A stretch of 64,000 nt of DNA from CF-167 sp963695195 (GTDB lineage: Bacteria; Chloroflexota; Limnocylindria; QHBO01): NCBI GenBank assembly GCA_963695195.1, contig CAVOGE010000007.1, positions 1,798,001-1,862,000 on the forward strand, given 5' to 3'. Both the position numbers and the translations under genes were made by a program. Below are positions 52,039 to 60,830 of this stretch, piece by piece (position 1 is the stretch's first letter; every line of letters starts with the position of its first letter). The notes under the pieces were generated by a model. The model saw only the letters and a list, made by a program, of their open reading frames with translations. It was not told the origin of the DNA and did not search any database.

Positions 52039-53228
52039 GCTGTGGGTGTCCCTCGATCTGGTTTCGCGGTCCGCGACAGGCCGGCCCGCTTGAGAATCTG
52101 ACGCGCGACGATCATTCGCTGAATCTGCTGCGTCCCCTCGTAGAGCTGGGTGATCTTGGCGTCGCGCATCATGCGCTCGACAGGGTACTCGCTGACATAG
52201 CCGTACCCGCCAAGTACCTGTACCGCATCCGTGGTGACCCGCATCGCGGTATCGCCTGCCACCAGCTTCGCGCAGCTGGTCCAGTACGCCAGTTCGGGGT
52301 CCGCGGCATCCACCGACGCAGCGGCGGCATAGGTCAGCTGGCGAGCCGCCTCGGTCTGGCTGGCCATGTCGGCGAGCATGAACTGGATCCCCTGCATATC
52401 GGCCACGCGCTCGCCGAACTGGCGTCGCTCCGCGGCGTAGCCGACCGCGAAGTCGAGCGCGCCCTGCGCGATGCCGACCGCCTGGGCTGCGACGCTCAGG
52501 CGCGACCGGTCGAGGGTCGCCATCGCGATCTTGAATCCATCCCCCTCGTCGCCGAGCCGATTGACCCCTGGGACCCGGACGTCGTCGAAGTTGAGTTCAG
52601 CGGTCGGAGACCCGCGGATCCCCATCTTGTGCTCGATGCGAGGGGACGAGAAGCCTGGCGTATCGGTCTCGACGATGAAGGCGCTCATGCCCTTGCGGCC
52701 GCCAGCCTCTGGATCGGTCAGGGCAAAGACGGTGAGCAGATTGGCGATCGAGCCGTGGGTGATGAACCGCTTGCTTCCGGTGAGCAGGTAGTCGTCGCCG
52801 TCGCGGCGCGCCCGCGTGCGCATCGCCGCCACGTCGCTCCCTGCCCCGGCCTCGGTCAACGCGAACGCGATCAGCCATTCGCCGCTCGCCAGCCGGGGGA
52901 AGTAGCGGGTCTTCTGCTCGTCGCTGCCGGCGATCAGGATCGGCAACGCGCCGAGCTTCTGCACGATCGGGATCAGGCTGGTGGTGGCGTCCGCGCGGGC
53001 GATCTCCTCGACCAGGATCGCCTGCGCAACGTTGTCGAGCGCGGTCCCGCCGTGGCGCTCCTCGAAACAGGTGCCGAGCAGGTCCTGCCCCGCCAAGAGG
53101 TCCTTGAGGTCCCATGGGAACTCGCTCGTGGCATCGATCTCTGCCGCGCGCGGGGCGATGCGCTCGGCCGCCAGCTCGCGAACGACGGCCCGTAGCTCGT
53201 CGTGCTCGCGGGTGGTCCGGTGGGTCAC
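52035..53228 (-). CDS. Acyl-CoA dehydrogenase
   Basis: 397-residue FAD enzyme that oxidises acyl-CoA to enoyl-CoA and passes electrons to ETF. FALTEAGAGSDVAAMRTRA, the substrate loop, RSRLSVAAQAVGIAQGAL and QVLGGYGYVSEYPVERMMRDAKITQLYEGTQQIQR (catalytic Glu in YEGT) are all present. The acyl chain preference is not visible. GTG start 53228 is 7 nt after TAGACT, so besides read-through it has its own leaderless promoter. Confidence 0.95.
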   Translation of the reverse strand: MTHRTTREHDELRAVVRELAAERIAPRAAEIDATSEFPWDLKDLLAGQDLLGTCFEERHGGTALDNVAQAILVEEIARADATTSLIPIVQKLGALPILIAGSDEQKTRYFPRLASGEWLIAFALTEAGAGSDVAAMRTRARRDGDDYLLTGSKRFITHGSIANLLTVFALTDPEAGGRKGMSAFIVETDTPGFSSPRIEHKMGIRGSPTAELNFDDVRVPGVNRLGDEGDGFKIAMATLDRSRLSVAAQAVGIAQGALDFAVGYAAERRQFGERVADMQGIQFMLADMASQTEAARQLTYAAAASVDAADPELAYWTSCAKLVAGDTAMRVTTDAVQVLGGYGYVSEYPVERMMRDAKITQLYEGTQQIQRMIVARQILKRAGLSRTAKPDRGTPTA

Positions 53229-53235
53229 GGGTTCG

Positions 53236-53241
53236 AGTCTA
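53236..53241 (-). promoter_or_regulatory. -10 of the acyl-CoA dehydrogenase gene, leaderless
   Basis: TAGACT on the minus strand 7 nt before the GTG at 53228, in the 27-bp gap after the aminotransferase stop. Confidence 0.5.
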
Positions 53242-53255
53242 GCCGAAGAGCCCCG

Positions 53256-54689
53256 TCAGTCGGTCAGCTCGACGGCAAACGCGCGGAGGGTGGCGATGTA
53301 CCGGTCGATCTCTTCGTCGGTGTGCTGCACCGACAGGGTCCACTGGTCGTCCGCGCCCGGCGGCAGCAGGATTCCGCGGTTGGCCAGGTAGAAGAAGCTC
53401 GCCGCCCACAGGTCTCCGTCGAGGCCGATCAGGTCGCGGTAGTTGGTCACCCGCTTCGGGGTGAACATGACGCAACCCTTCGGACCGACGTTGATCGCGT
53501 AACCGGGAAGCTCGAACTCGTCGATGATGGCCTGGCAGCCCACGGTGAGTCGCTCAGCGAGCTCGTGCAGTCGCGGGTAGACGTCTCGGGTGAGGATCTG
53601 GGTCAGGGTCACCAGGCCCGCGGTCATCGACAGCGGATTGCCGTTGAACGTCCCGAGGTGGGCGACACGGGTGGCGCCACCGGCCAGGGTCGAGTGCTCC
53701 ATCCCGACACCGCCGGCACCGTGATCCGGTACCTGCTCGATGGCGCGCATCACCTCGGCGTGCCCGGTGAAGGCGCCGATCGGGATGCCGCCGCCGATGC
53801 TCTTGGCCAGGCAGATCAGGTCCGGCTGCACCCCGTAGTACTCGGTGGCGCCGCCATAGGCGAGCACCACGCCGGTCTTCACCTCGTCGAAAATGAGGAC
53901 CGCGCCATGTTCGGTGGCCAGCTCGCGCAGTCGCGCGAGGAACCCCTCCGCGGGCGGAACCACGCCGATGTTGAACTGCACCGGCTCGACGATGATCGCG
54001 GCGATCTCACCGCGATGGCGTTCGAGGATGTCCGCCACCAGGTCAGGATGGTTGAACGGGGCGATCACCGTCTCGGTGAGGCGGCTGGCCGGCATGCCGG
54101 CGGTGGCCGGGACACTGTTCGGGGCCTCGATCGGTCCCATCGCATCCCGTGCAGGCTGGATGCTGATCAGCACGTCGTCGTGGTGGCCGTGGTAGCCGCC
54201 CTCGAACTTGAGGACCTTGCTGCGTCCGGTGAAGCCACGTGCCACGCGGATGGTGTCCATGGTCGCCTCGGTCCCGGAGTTGCTGAAGCGGACCAGGTCG
54301 GTCCCGAAGCGCAGCTTGATCTCCTCGGCCAGCGCCACCCCATCCTCGGTCGGGAAGGTGTAGCAGGTGCCGTTGGCCACTCGCCGCTGAAGTGCCTCTG
54401 CCAGCAGCGGATGCGAATGCCCGGCGGCGAGGACACCAAAGGCCATGTCGAAATCGATGTACTCGTTGCCGTCGACGTCCCAGATCCGGGAACCGCGGGC
54501 GTCAGTCATGAACAGCGGGTAGGGGTCGTACGTCTGGAACGAACTGGCGACGCCCAGCGGCATCGCCTTCCGCGCGCGGGCATGCAGCGCCGCGCTGCGC
54601 GGTGTTCGCGTCCGATACGCGGCCTCCTCGCGGTCGAGGATGGCGCGCACCCGTGTCCGGTCGAGGGTCCGCCCCGTTGCGCTGGTCAT
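53256..54689 (-). CDS. Class III aminotransferase (GSAM/aspartate-aminotransferase-like)
   Basis: 477 residues, PLP-dependent. FDMAFGVLAAGHSHPLL, VRFSNSGTEATMDTIRVAR, LIFDEVKTGVVLAYGG (PLP Asp) and DLICLAKSIGGGIPIGAFTG (catalytic Lys) are all typical. Resembles glutamate-1-semialdehyde aminomutase but is longer and sits in a catabolic operon, so an omega- or beta-amino acid transaminase is more likely. ATG 54689 has TAGGAG 7 nt upstream. Lrp regulator gene lies 10 nt before it. Confidence 0.88.
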   Translation of the reverse strand: MTSATGRTLDRTRVRAILDREEAAYRTRTPRSAALHARARKAMPLGVASSFQTYDPYPLFMTDARGSRIWDVDGNEYIDFDMAFGVLAAGHSHPLLAEALQRRVANGTCYTFPTEDGVALAEEIKLRFGTDLVRFSNSGTEATMDTIRVARGFTGRSKVLKFEGGYHGHHDDVLISIQPARDAMGPIEAPNSVPATAGMPASRLTETVIAPFNHPDLVADILERHRGEIAAIIVEPVQFNIGVVPPAEGFLARLRELATEHGAVLIFDEVKTGVVLAYGGATEYYGVQPDLICLAKSIGGGIPIGAFTGHAEVMRAIEQVPDHGAGGVGMEHSTLAGGATRVAHLGTFNGNPLSMTAGLVTLTQILTRDVYPRLHELAERLTVGCQAIIDEFELPGYAINVGPKGCVMFTPKRVTNYRDLIGLDGDLWAASFFYLANRGILLPPGADDQWTLSVQHTDEEIDRYIATLRAFAVELTD

Positions 54690-54699
54690 GATCGATCTC

Positions 54700-55185
54700 C
54701 TACCGGGTGCCCCACTGATAGCTCTCCTTCACGAACCGCAGCTCGACCATCGTCTCGGTCGAGAGGATTCCACCGATCTGTGCCAGCGGGCCGGTCAGGA
54801 CCCGCAGCAGGTGCTCATTGTCCTCGCAGACTACCTCGCAGATGATGTCGAAGCGCCCCGCGGTGATGACCACGTAGGTCACCTCATCGAGCGAAGCGAC
54901 CTCGGCCGCGATCGCCTCCAGGCGCCCGGCGTCCACCCGCAGGCCGATGAATGCCGGCTGGCCGAAGCCCATCGCCAGCGGGTCGGTAACGCCCACCACC
55001 TGTACGACGCCGCGCGCCATCAGCCGCTCGGCTCGCTGCCGAACCGTGGCCTCGGGCACCGACAATTCTCGACCGATCTGCGCGAACGGGCGCCGGCCGT
55101 CGTGCTGGAGTGCCTTGATAATCGACTTGTCGAGCGCGTCGAGCGCCGGACGTCCGGCCGCGGGTTTGACAGATCGCATTGCCAT
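54700..55185 (-). CDS. Lrp/AsnC-family regulator
   Basis: 161 residues. Winged HTH LDALDKSIIKALQHDGRRPFAQIGRELSVPEATVRQRAERL followed by an RAM ligand-binding domain (VITAGRFDIICEVVCEDNEHL). Such proteins sense amino acids. It is first in the operon with the aminotransferase, acyl-CoA dehydrogenase and etfBA, so it probably controls them in response to the amino acid being degraded. ATG 55185 (alternative 55179) is 10 nt after TAGAAT. Confidence 0.9.
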   Translation of the reverse strand: MAMRSVKPAAGRPALDALDKSIIKALQHDGRRPFAQIGRELSVPEATVRQRAERLMARGVVQVVGVTDPLAMGFGQPAFIGLRVDAGRLEAIAAEVASLDEVTYVVITAGRFDIICEVVCEDNEHLLRVLTGPLAQIGGILSTETMVELRFVKESYQWGTR

Positions 55186-55195
55186 GTTGTCACGG

Positions 55196-55225
55196 ATTCT
55201 AGCCGCAGCGCCCAAGTGCGGTCAA
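55196..55225 (-). promoter_or_regulatory. Promoter of the lrp-aminotransferase-acd-etf operon
   Basis: TTGACC (55220-55225), 18-nt spacer, TAGAAT (55196-55201), the best-matching promoter beside that of infC. Predicted leader is only 3-4 nt. It lies in the 50-bp space after etfD. Confidence 0.7.
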
Positions 55226-55235
55226 CGTTCCGCCA

Positions 55236-57446
55236 TTAGGCAGGCCAGATTCTACGGAATCCGCGCGCTTCTGGTCCTGGCGAGGCCTCCGCAACCAGGT
55301 CGGCGTTCGGTGTCGGTGCGACGTTCCACGCGCCGGTGGCGTCGGCCAGCAGTTCGGCCACGTCACGGACCGCGACGTCCGTCCGCTCAAGATCGGTCAC
55401 CCCGTCGCGGAGCATCACCAGGCAGAACGGGCACGCCGTGGCGATCGCATCGGCGTTCGTGGCAAGCGCCTGCTCGGTGCGGCGGTGGTTGATCCGCTGC
55501 CCTTCCCGCTCCTCCATCCACATCCGCGCGCCGCCTGCGCCGCAGCACATTCCCTTGCGGTGGTGCTGTTCCATCTCTACCACCGACTGGCCGGGGATGG
55601 ATGCCACGACCCGGCGGCCCTCGTCGTACACCTCGTTGTAGCGACCCAGGTAACACGCGTCGTGGTAGGCGACCACGGCGTCCGAATGCACGTCGGGCAC
55701 CAGGCGCCCGTCGGCGACCAGCCGATCGAGCAGCTGGGTGTGATGAATCACCTCGACGCCGCTCAACCCGAATTGCGGGTACTCGTTGCGGATCGTGTTG
55801 AAACAGTGCGGGCAGCTGGCCACGATGGTCCGAACGCTGTGCTCGTCGTGCGCACGGCTCAGGGTGGCCACGTTCTCTTCGGCGAGCATCTGGAAGAGAT
55901 ACTCGTTACCGGCCCGGCGGGCCGGGTCGCCTGAACACGTCTCGGCGGAGCCGAGCACCGCGAACGGGACGCCGGCCTGCTTCAGCAGCGCTGCCATCGC
56001 CCTGACCACCTTGCGGTTGCGCTCATCGAACGCCCCTGCGCAGCCGACCCAGTAGAGAACCCCTCGGTGCATGGCAGCCGACGAGCCGCCCGCGCCCCCG
56101 TCGGCGCCGAGCACCGGCACATCCATCCCCTTGGCCCAATCCATTCGAGCGCTGCGCGGCTGGCCCCAGGGATTGCCGGCGGTCTCCATGTTGCGGAAGG
56201 CAACGTTCAGCTCCTTCGGGAAGCGGCTCTCCTCCAACACCAGGTTGCGGCGGATCTCGACGATCGAATCCACGTGCTCGATGAGCACCGGGCAGCCCTC
56301 GACGCACCAGCCGCAGGTGGTGCACTGCCAGACCGCCTCCTCGGGGATGGCGTTATCCACCAGCGGCAGTGAGAGCGCGGCTGCGGCACGTTCCCGGGCA
56401 GCGCCCAGTGCGGCATCCGACGCCTCGAGACCCCCACCGGCACCGCCCCGGGCGGCGCGCTGGGCACCGGCGGCCAGGGCGAGCGCCGTCTCGGCAGCCA
56501 CCATCTGGTCGCGCAGACCCTCCATGAAGTGTTTTGGCGAGAGCGTCTTCCCGGTCATCGACGCGGGGCAGAACTCCATGCAGCGGCCGCACTCGGTGCA
56601 CGACAGCCCGTCGAGCATGTGCCGCCACGACAGGTCCTTCAGCCCCTTGGCGCCAAAGACGAGCTCCTCGCCGGGAGCGGGCTCGGCCTCCAGGTCCATC
56701 CTGCGCAGCGCCCCGCGCGGCTCGAGGTTGCGGAAGTAGACGTTGGGCTCGCTCGTAACGATGTGGAGATGCTTGCTGTACGGCAGGTAGGCCCCGAAAC
56801 CGAGGACGAAGCCGAGGTGCAGCCAGCCGAAGATGCCGTAGCCGGCGACGGCGGCCGGCGCGCCGAGCGGTTCGAGCAACAGCGACGCCGGGCCGGCGAC
56901 GAGCGCAAACGGTCGGGACGGGTCGTCCGGCACGGCCACGAAGCGCAGCGCATCGGCCAGCACCTCGGTCAGCACGACGCCCAGGATCAGTCCCAGGATC
57001 AGGAAGGCGTCCCTGCTGAGCCCGAGCCGCGCGGGCCGCTTCACGATTCTGCGCCATGCGGCAAAGGTGATCGCGGCGAGGATCAGCCCGATGAACAGGT
57101 TGGCGACCAGCACCACGGCCATCCATGCGAGTCCGCCCAGCGGCCAGCGCATGATCGTCTCGATCAGGCCGTTGGTGAAGTAATTGCCGCTGGTGACCAA
57201 CAGGACCAGGAAGCCCCAGAAGATGACCGCGTGCATCACTCCGGGAACGGGGTCCTGCAGCAGGCGGCGTTGGAAGATGACGTACACCACCACGCCCCAG
57301 ATACGGCGCAGGGGCTGGTCGAAGCGGTCGAGTGGCCTGCCCGAACGGACCACCGCGAGGTGCTGACGCGCGCGGCGCCAGAAGATCCAGATGGCAGCAG
57401 CCACCGGCAGCGCGACCAGCGGGTAGAAGGGGATGCCGACCTCCAT
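55236..57446 (-). CDS. etfD: Membrane iron-sulfur ETF:quinone oxidoreductase (EtfD-like)
   Basis: 736 residues. N-terminal NarI-like membrane domain (about six helices, residues 1-235). Then two [4Fe-4S] motifs, CTECGRCMEFCP and CTTCGWCVEGCP, and two CCG domains as in HdrD (YWVGCAGAFDE, SCPHCFNTIRNEYP; YHDACYLGRYNEVYDEG, MCCGAGGARMWMEE). This is the layout of mycobacterial EtfD, which re-oxidises ETF during acyl-CoA oxidation and reduces menaquinone. Its location next to acd-etfBA fits exactly. ATG 57446 lies 8 nt after TAGCAT: leaderless. Confidence 0.9.
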   Translation of the reverse strand: MEVGIPFYPLVALPVAAAIWIFWRRARQHLAVVRSGRPLDRFDQPLRRIWGVVVYVIFQRRLLQDPVPGVMHAVIFWGFLVLLVTSGNYFTNGLIETIMRWPLGGLAWMAVVLVANLFIGLILAAITFAAWRRIVKRPARLGLSRDAFLILGLILGVVLTEVLADALRFVAVPDDPSRPFALVAGPASLLLEPLGAPAAVAGYGIFGWLHLGFVLGFGAYLPYSKHLHIVTSEPNVYFRNLEPRGALRRMDLEAEPAPGEELVFGAKGLKDLSWRHMLDGLSCTECGRCMEFCPASMTGKTLSPKHFMEGLRDQMVAAETALALAAGAQRAARGGAGGGLEASDAALGAARERAAAALSLPLVDNAIPEEAVWQCTTCGWCVEGCPVLIEHVDSIVEIRRNLVLEESRFPKELNVAFRNMETAGNPWGQPRSARMDWAKGMDVPVLGADGGAGGSSAAMHRGVLYWVGCAGAFDERNRKVVRAMAALLKQAGVPFAVLGSAETCSGDPARRAGNEYLFQMLAEENVATLSRAHDEHSVRTIVASCPHCFNTIRNEYPQFGLSGVEVIHHTQLLDRLVADGRLVPDVHSDAVVAYHDACYLGRYNEVYDEGRRVVASIPGQSVVEMEQHHRKGMCCGAGGARMWMEEREGQRINHRRTEQALATNADAIATACPFCLVMLRDGVTDLERTDVAVRDVAELLADATGAWNVAPTPNADLVAEASPGPEARGFRRIWPA

Positions 57447-57454
57447 GGCTGCCC

Positions 57455-57460
57455 ATGCTA
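57455..57460 (-). promoter_or_regulatory. -10 of etfD, leaderless
   Basis: TAGCAT, 8 nt before the ATG at 57446, inside the 52-bp gap after the moaC-mogA gene. Confidence 0.6.
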
Positions 57461-57498
57461 CCGGCCGTCCCCGCGGGAGGCCTCCCGAATCCGACGGC

Positions 57499-58491
57499 CT
57501 AGTGGTCGCCGCCGGCGAGCTGGTCCATGGCGTGACGCAGAACCGGCAGGATGGCCGCCAGCGATTCGGTGGCGCCGCGCGGCGACCCGGGCAGGTTGAC
57601 AACCATCGTTGCGCCGCGGGCACCGACGATGCCGCGCGAGAGCGCGGCCATCGGGGTGGAGGCCAGTCCCGCGGACCGCATCAGCTCTGCCATGCCGGGT
57701 ATCTCCCGATCGATGATGCGACGGGTGGCGGCCGGGGTGACGTCGCCTGGCGTGAGTCCCGTTCCGCCCGATGTGACCAGCAGGGCGTGTCCGGCGTCGG
57801 CGAGCATCGCCAGGGTGGATGCGATCTCGGACTCGTTGTCGGGCAAGACGACCGCGTCGGGCCGCACAGCTATCCCCGCCTCTCGCAGGGCGGCAACCAC
57901 GGCCGGGCCGGAGTCGTCCGTTCGCTCTCCTGCCGCGGCGCGGGTCGAGCAGGTGATCACCACCGCCTCGTGGTCCGGCACCGCGCGGACGGTCGGGGCC
58001 GCTTGGGCTGCCGGGCCGATGTCGCGCATCCACGGCCCGCTCTTCCCTCCCTCCTTCGCGAGCAGTTCGATCCGCTCAACCACGATATCGCGCTGGAGCG
58101 CCTTCGCCATGTCGTAGAGCGTGAGGGCAGCGACGCTGACCGCGGTGAGCGCCTCCATCTCCACGCCGGTGCGCGCGGTCGCCGTCGCCTCCGCCCGGAT
58201 CGTCACGACCCCGGTCGTAGCGTCACGGTCAAGCTCCACGTGGACACGATCGAGAGCGATCAGGTGGCAGAGCGGAATCAGTTCGGCGGTCCGCTTCGCC
58301 GCCGCGATGCCCGCCAGACGCGCGGTCACGAAGGCGTCGCCCTTCGGCCCGCCCGCTTCGACAAGCGCCGTCAGCGTCTGCGGGCGCATGCGCACGGTTG
58401 CGGACGCCACGGCGCGGCGGGCGGTGAGCGGCTTGGCACCGACATCCACCATCCGCGGGGCGCCGTCAGGGTCGAGGTGCGAGGGCTTCAT
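57499..58491 (-). CDS. Fused MoaC-MogA/MoaB molybdenum cofactor protein
   Basis: 330 residues joining two steps of molybdopterin synthesis. Residues 1-160 are MoaC (cyclic pyranopterin monophosphate synthase): PRMVDVGAKPLTARRAVASA, GIAAAKRTAELIPLCHLIALD, GPWMRDIGP-type end. Residues 170-330 are MogA/MoaB (adenylyltransferase): ITCSTRAAAGERTDDSGP, LVTSGGTGLTPGDVTPAATRRIIDREIPGM, LPGSPRGATESLAAILP. ATG 58491 overlaps moeA by 4 nt. A longer open frame upstream to 59604 is a shadow of moeA. Confidence 0.92.
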   Translation of the reverse strand: MKPSHLDPDGAPRMVDVGAKPLTARRAVASATVRMRPQTLTALVEAGGPKGDAFVTARLAGIAAAKRTAELIPLCHLIALDRVHVELDRDATTGVVTIRAEATATARTGVEMEALTAVSVAALTLYDMAKALQRDIVVERIELLAKEGGKSGPWMRDIGPAAQAAPTVRAVPDHEAVVITCSTRAAAGERTDDSGPAVVAALREAGIAVRPDAVVLPDNESEIASTLAMLADAGHALLVTSGGTGLTPGDVTPAATRRIIDREIPGMAELMRSAGLASTPMAALSRGIVGARGATMVVNLPGSPRGATESLAAILPVLRHAMDQLAGGDH

Positions 58492-59684
58492 GGCAGGTCT
58501 CCGATGAGGATGGCATCGTACGTTGCCCCGGCGATGGCCGCCTCGTCGCCCTCCGGCACGATGAGAAGGGCGTTCGCCGCAGCGAGGGGGCGCAGCTGTG
58601 ACGACGATTGGCCACCGGCCGCCCGCGCCACCAGCGCAGCCTCGTCCTTCGATACGACGACACGCAGGTAGGCGCGGCGTGCGGGGTCTTTGGCCAGGGA
58701 CTCGCCGGCGAAACGGACCGCCAGGCGATGTCGCCCCTCGCCGGGCAGGCCCAGCATGGCCCGGACCAGCGACCGCCCGAACAGTTCGAAGGTCACCAAT
58801 GCGCTGACCGGGTTGCCGGGCAGGCCCAGCACCGGCGTATTCGCCACGATGCCGAAGGCGAGTGGCTTTCCCGGCTGCACCGCGATGCGCCAGAAGTCGA
58901 GCGTCCCCAGGCGCTCCAGGACCGACCGAACATGGTCGTAGCGACCCACACTGACGCCGCCGCTGACCACCAGCAGGTCGGCTCTCGCGGCGCCCTCCGC
59001 CACCGCGCGCTCGATCGCCGTCTCGTCGTCGCCGACTCGAGCCGCAAACACGACGTCGCCGCCGGCCTCGACCACCGCTGCCGCCAGCGAGGGGGTGTTG
59101 GCATCGGCGATCTGGCCCGGGCCGAGTCCCGCCCCTGGCGCGACCAGCTCGTCGCCCGTCGACAGGATGGCTACCTGCGGCCGGCGCCGGACCTCGAGAG
59201 CTCCAAAGCCGAGTGAGGCAGCCACGGCGATCGATGCGGCGCCGAGCGGGGCCAACGGCAGGTCCACTCGCTCCCCGGCGCGGGAATCGTGCCCGGCAGC
59301 GCGCACATGGGTGCCGATCGCAACGGGCGGCGACTTCACCCTGTCGCCGTGCTCCTCCACGACCTCCAGGGCCACCACCGAGTCGGCGCCCGGTGGGATG
59401 GGCGCGCCGGTGAGGATCCGCACCATCGTTCCAGCCTCGACTCGCGGCAGGTCGGCAGCACCCGCGGCGACCTCTCCGACCAGGCGCAGCTCGCCGGGCG
59501 CGTCGGCGGCACGCAGCGCAAAGCCGTCCATCGCCGAATTTGCGAACGGCGGCACGTCGAACGCCGCCGTCAGGCCAAAGACTGCCGGCACGCGCCCGGC
59601 GCATCGGTCCAGTGGGAGGAGTTCGGAGGGCGTCAGGATCGCGTGGGCCAGGATCCTGGCGCGCGCCTCCTCGACGGAGAGCAC
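58488..59684 (-). CDS. moeA: Molybdopterin molybdenumtransferase MoeA
   Basis: 398 residues. Inserts molybdate into adenylylated molybdopterin. ANSAMDGFALRA, LTGAPIPPGADSVVALE, AILSTGDELVAPG, LVVSGGVSVGRYDHVRSVL and VLGLPGNPVSALVTFELF are the family motifs. GTG start abuts the preceding TAG without a gap; it is followed by the moaC-mogA gene with overlap. The only obvious molybdoenzyme in the window is the frameshifted one at 10294. Confidence 0.95.
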   Translation of the reverse strand: MLSVEEARARILAHAILTPSELLPLDRCAGRVPAVFGLTAAFDVPPFANSAMDGFALRAADAPGELRLVGEVAAGAADLPRVEAGTMVRILTGAPIPPGADSVVALEVVEEHGDRVKSPPVAIGTHVRAAGHDSRAGERVDLPLAPLGAASIAVAASLGFGALEVRRRPQVAILSTGDELVAPGAGLGPGQIADANTPSLAAAVVEAGGDVVFAARVGDDETAIERAVAEGAARADLLVVSGGVSVGRYDHVRSVLERLGTLDFWRIAVQPGKPLAFGIVANTPVLGLPGNPVSALVTFELFGRSLVRAMLGLPGEGRHRLAVRFAGESLAKDPARRAYLRVVVSKDEAALVARAAGGQSSSQLRPLAAANALLIVPEGDEAAIAGATYDAILIGDLP

Positions 59685-60809
59685 CTAGACCCCCAGCCGC
59701 GTGCGGGCCTCGATCAGCCGCAGGATGCCAGAGCGGGTGAGCAGGCCAAGGACCGTGCGTCCTCCATCGGTCACCACCGGCAGTTGGCTGACCTCGCGCT
59801 CCTGGAGCAGTTGGAGGGCCGTCACGACCTCGTCGTCGGGACCGATGGTGGCGAGGTCGGCGAAGCGGGTCATGATGTCGACCACCCGCGCGCCGTCCCA
59901 GTTCTCGCGCGGGACGCGGCGCACATCGGAGAGGGTGACGATGCCGTTCAGTCCGCCGTCATCATGGCGCACCAGGAAGGAGCGACCGGCGCCGCGCATG
60001 AATCGTTCGTTGACCAGGGCGGTCACCGTCTCGTTCGGTGACACCGACGCGGGATCCGCTTCCATCACATCCCGGGCATGCACGCCCTTGAGCGACTGCT
60101 CGATCCCGACCTGGGCGGAGGTGGCCTCTGCAGCGTTCGACAGGAACCAGCCGATCAGCGCCAGCCAGACGCCGCTGAACAGGTTGCCCCCGTTGAAGAG
60201 GATGAAGACGCCGCCCGCAATCAGGAGGTAGCCAAACCCGCGGCCCACGGCGGCCGCATTGCGGGTCGCAGCGTACCGGTCCCCGCGCAACTTCCAGAGC
60301 AGCGCGCGGAGGATCCGGCCGCCGTCCATCGGAAAGCCGGGAATCAGGTTGAAGACACCCAGCGTGAGGTTGATGAAACCGAGCCAGCCCACCATCGCGT
60401 TGACGTATTCCTGCTGCACCGAGGCGTCGATCCCCCACAGGACGGCGCCGATGGCCAGGCTGGTGAGCGGCCCCGCCGCTGCCATCAGGGCCTCGTCGCG
60501 CGGGCGCTTCGCCTCGTCCTCGAGCGCGGTTGCGCCGCCGAAGATGAACAGGGTGATGTCGCGAACCCGCAGGCCAAATCGCCGTGCCACGACGGCATGG
60601 CTCAGCTCATGAGCGAGCACCGACGAGAAGAAGAGGATCGAGATCAGCGCGCCGATTGCCCAGTACATGACCGGCTCCCAGCCGGGAAACGAGCGCGGCA
60701 GCTCCCCGACCGCCATCGAGTAGGTGACGATGGCGAAGATCACGAACCATGACGGGTGCAGCCCGATATCGATCCCGAAGACGCGACCGACGCGAATCGA
60801 TTGACGCAT
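59685..60809 (-). CDS. Site-2 protease family protein with CBS pair
   Basis: 374 residues, intramembrane zinc protease of the S2P/SpoIVFB type. HELSH (residues 67-71) and FPMDGGRILRALLW supply the zinc ligands within about five helices. Residues 250-370 are a CBS domain pair (ARDVMEADPASVSPNETVTALV, LPVVTDGGRTVLGLLTRSGILRLI), probably an adenyl-nucleotide sensor. Likely processes a membrane-bound regulator; no candidate substrate is adjacent. ATG 7 nt after TACACT. moeA follows directly. Confidence 0.9.
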   Translation of the reverse strand: MRQSIRVGRVFGIDIGLHPSWFVIFAIVTYSMAVGELPRSFPGWEPVMYWAIGALISILFFSSVLAHELSHAVVARRFGLRVRDITLFIFGGATALEDEAKRPRDEALMAAAGPLTSLAIGAVLWGIDASVQQEYVNAMVGWLGFINLTLGVFNLIPGFPMDGGRILRALLWKLRGDRYAATRNAAAVGRGFGYLLIAGGVFILFNGGNLFSGVWLALIGWFLSNAAEATSAQVGIEQSLKGVHARDVMEADPASVSPNETVTALVNERFMRGAGRSFLVRHDDGGLNGIVTLSDVRRVPRENWDGARVVDIMTRFADLATIGPDDEVVTALQLLQEREVSQLPVVTDGGRTVLGLLTRSGILRLIEARTRLGV

Positions 60810-60816
60810 GGAGTCG

Positions 60817-60822
60817 AGTGTA
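60817..60822 (-). promoter_or_regulatory. -10 of the site-2 protease gene, leaderless
   Basis: TACACT, 7 nt before the ATG at 60809. The gap to the preceding gene is 21 bp. moeA and moaC-mogA may depend on this promoter. Confidence 0.55.
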
Positions 60823-60830
60823 GCCGAGGG

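Noticed and set aside
53202..54845. A 547-codon plus-strand frame
   Set aside because: Antisense to the class III aminotransferase, which has intact motifs.
57499..59604. A 701-residue MoeA-MoaC-MogA triple fusion
   Set aside because: The N-terminal 371 codons are an out-of-frame reading of moeA; the real start is ATG 58491.
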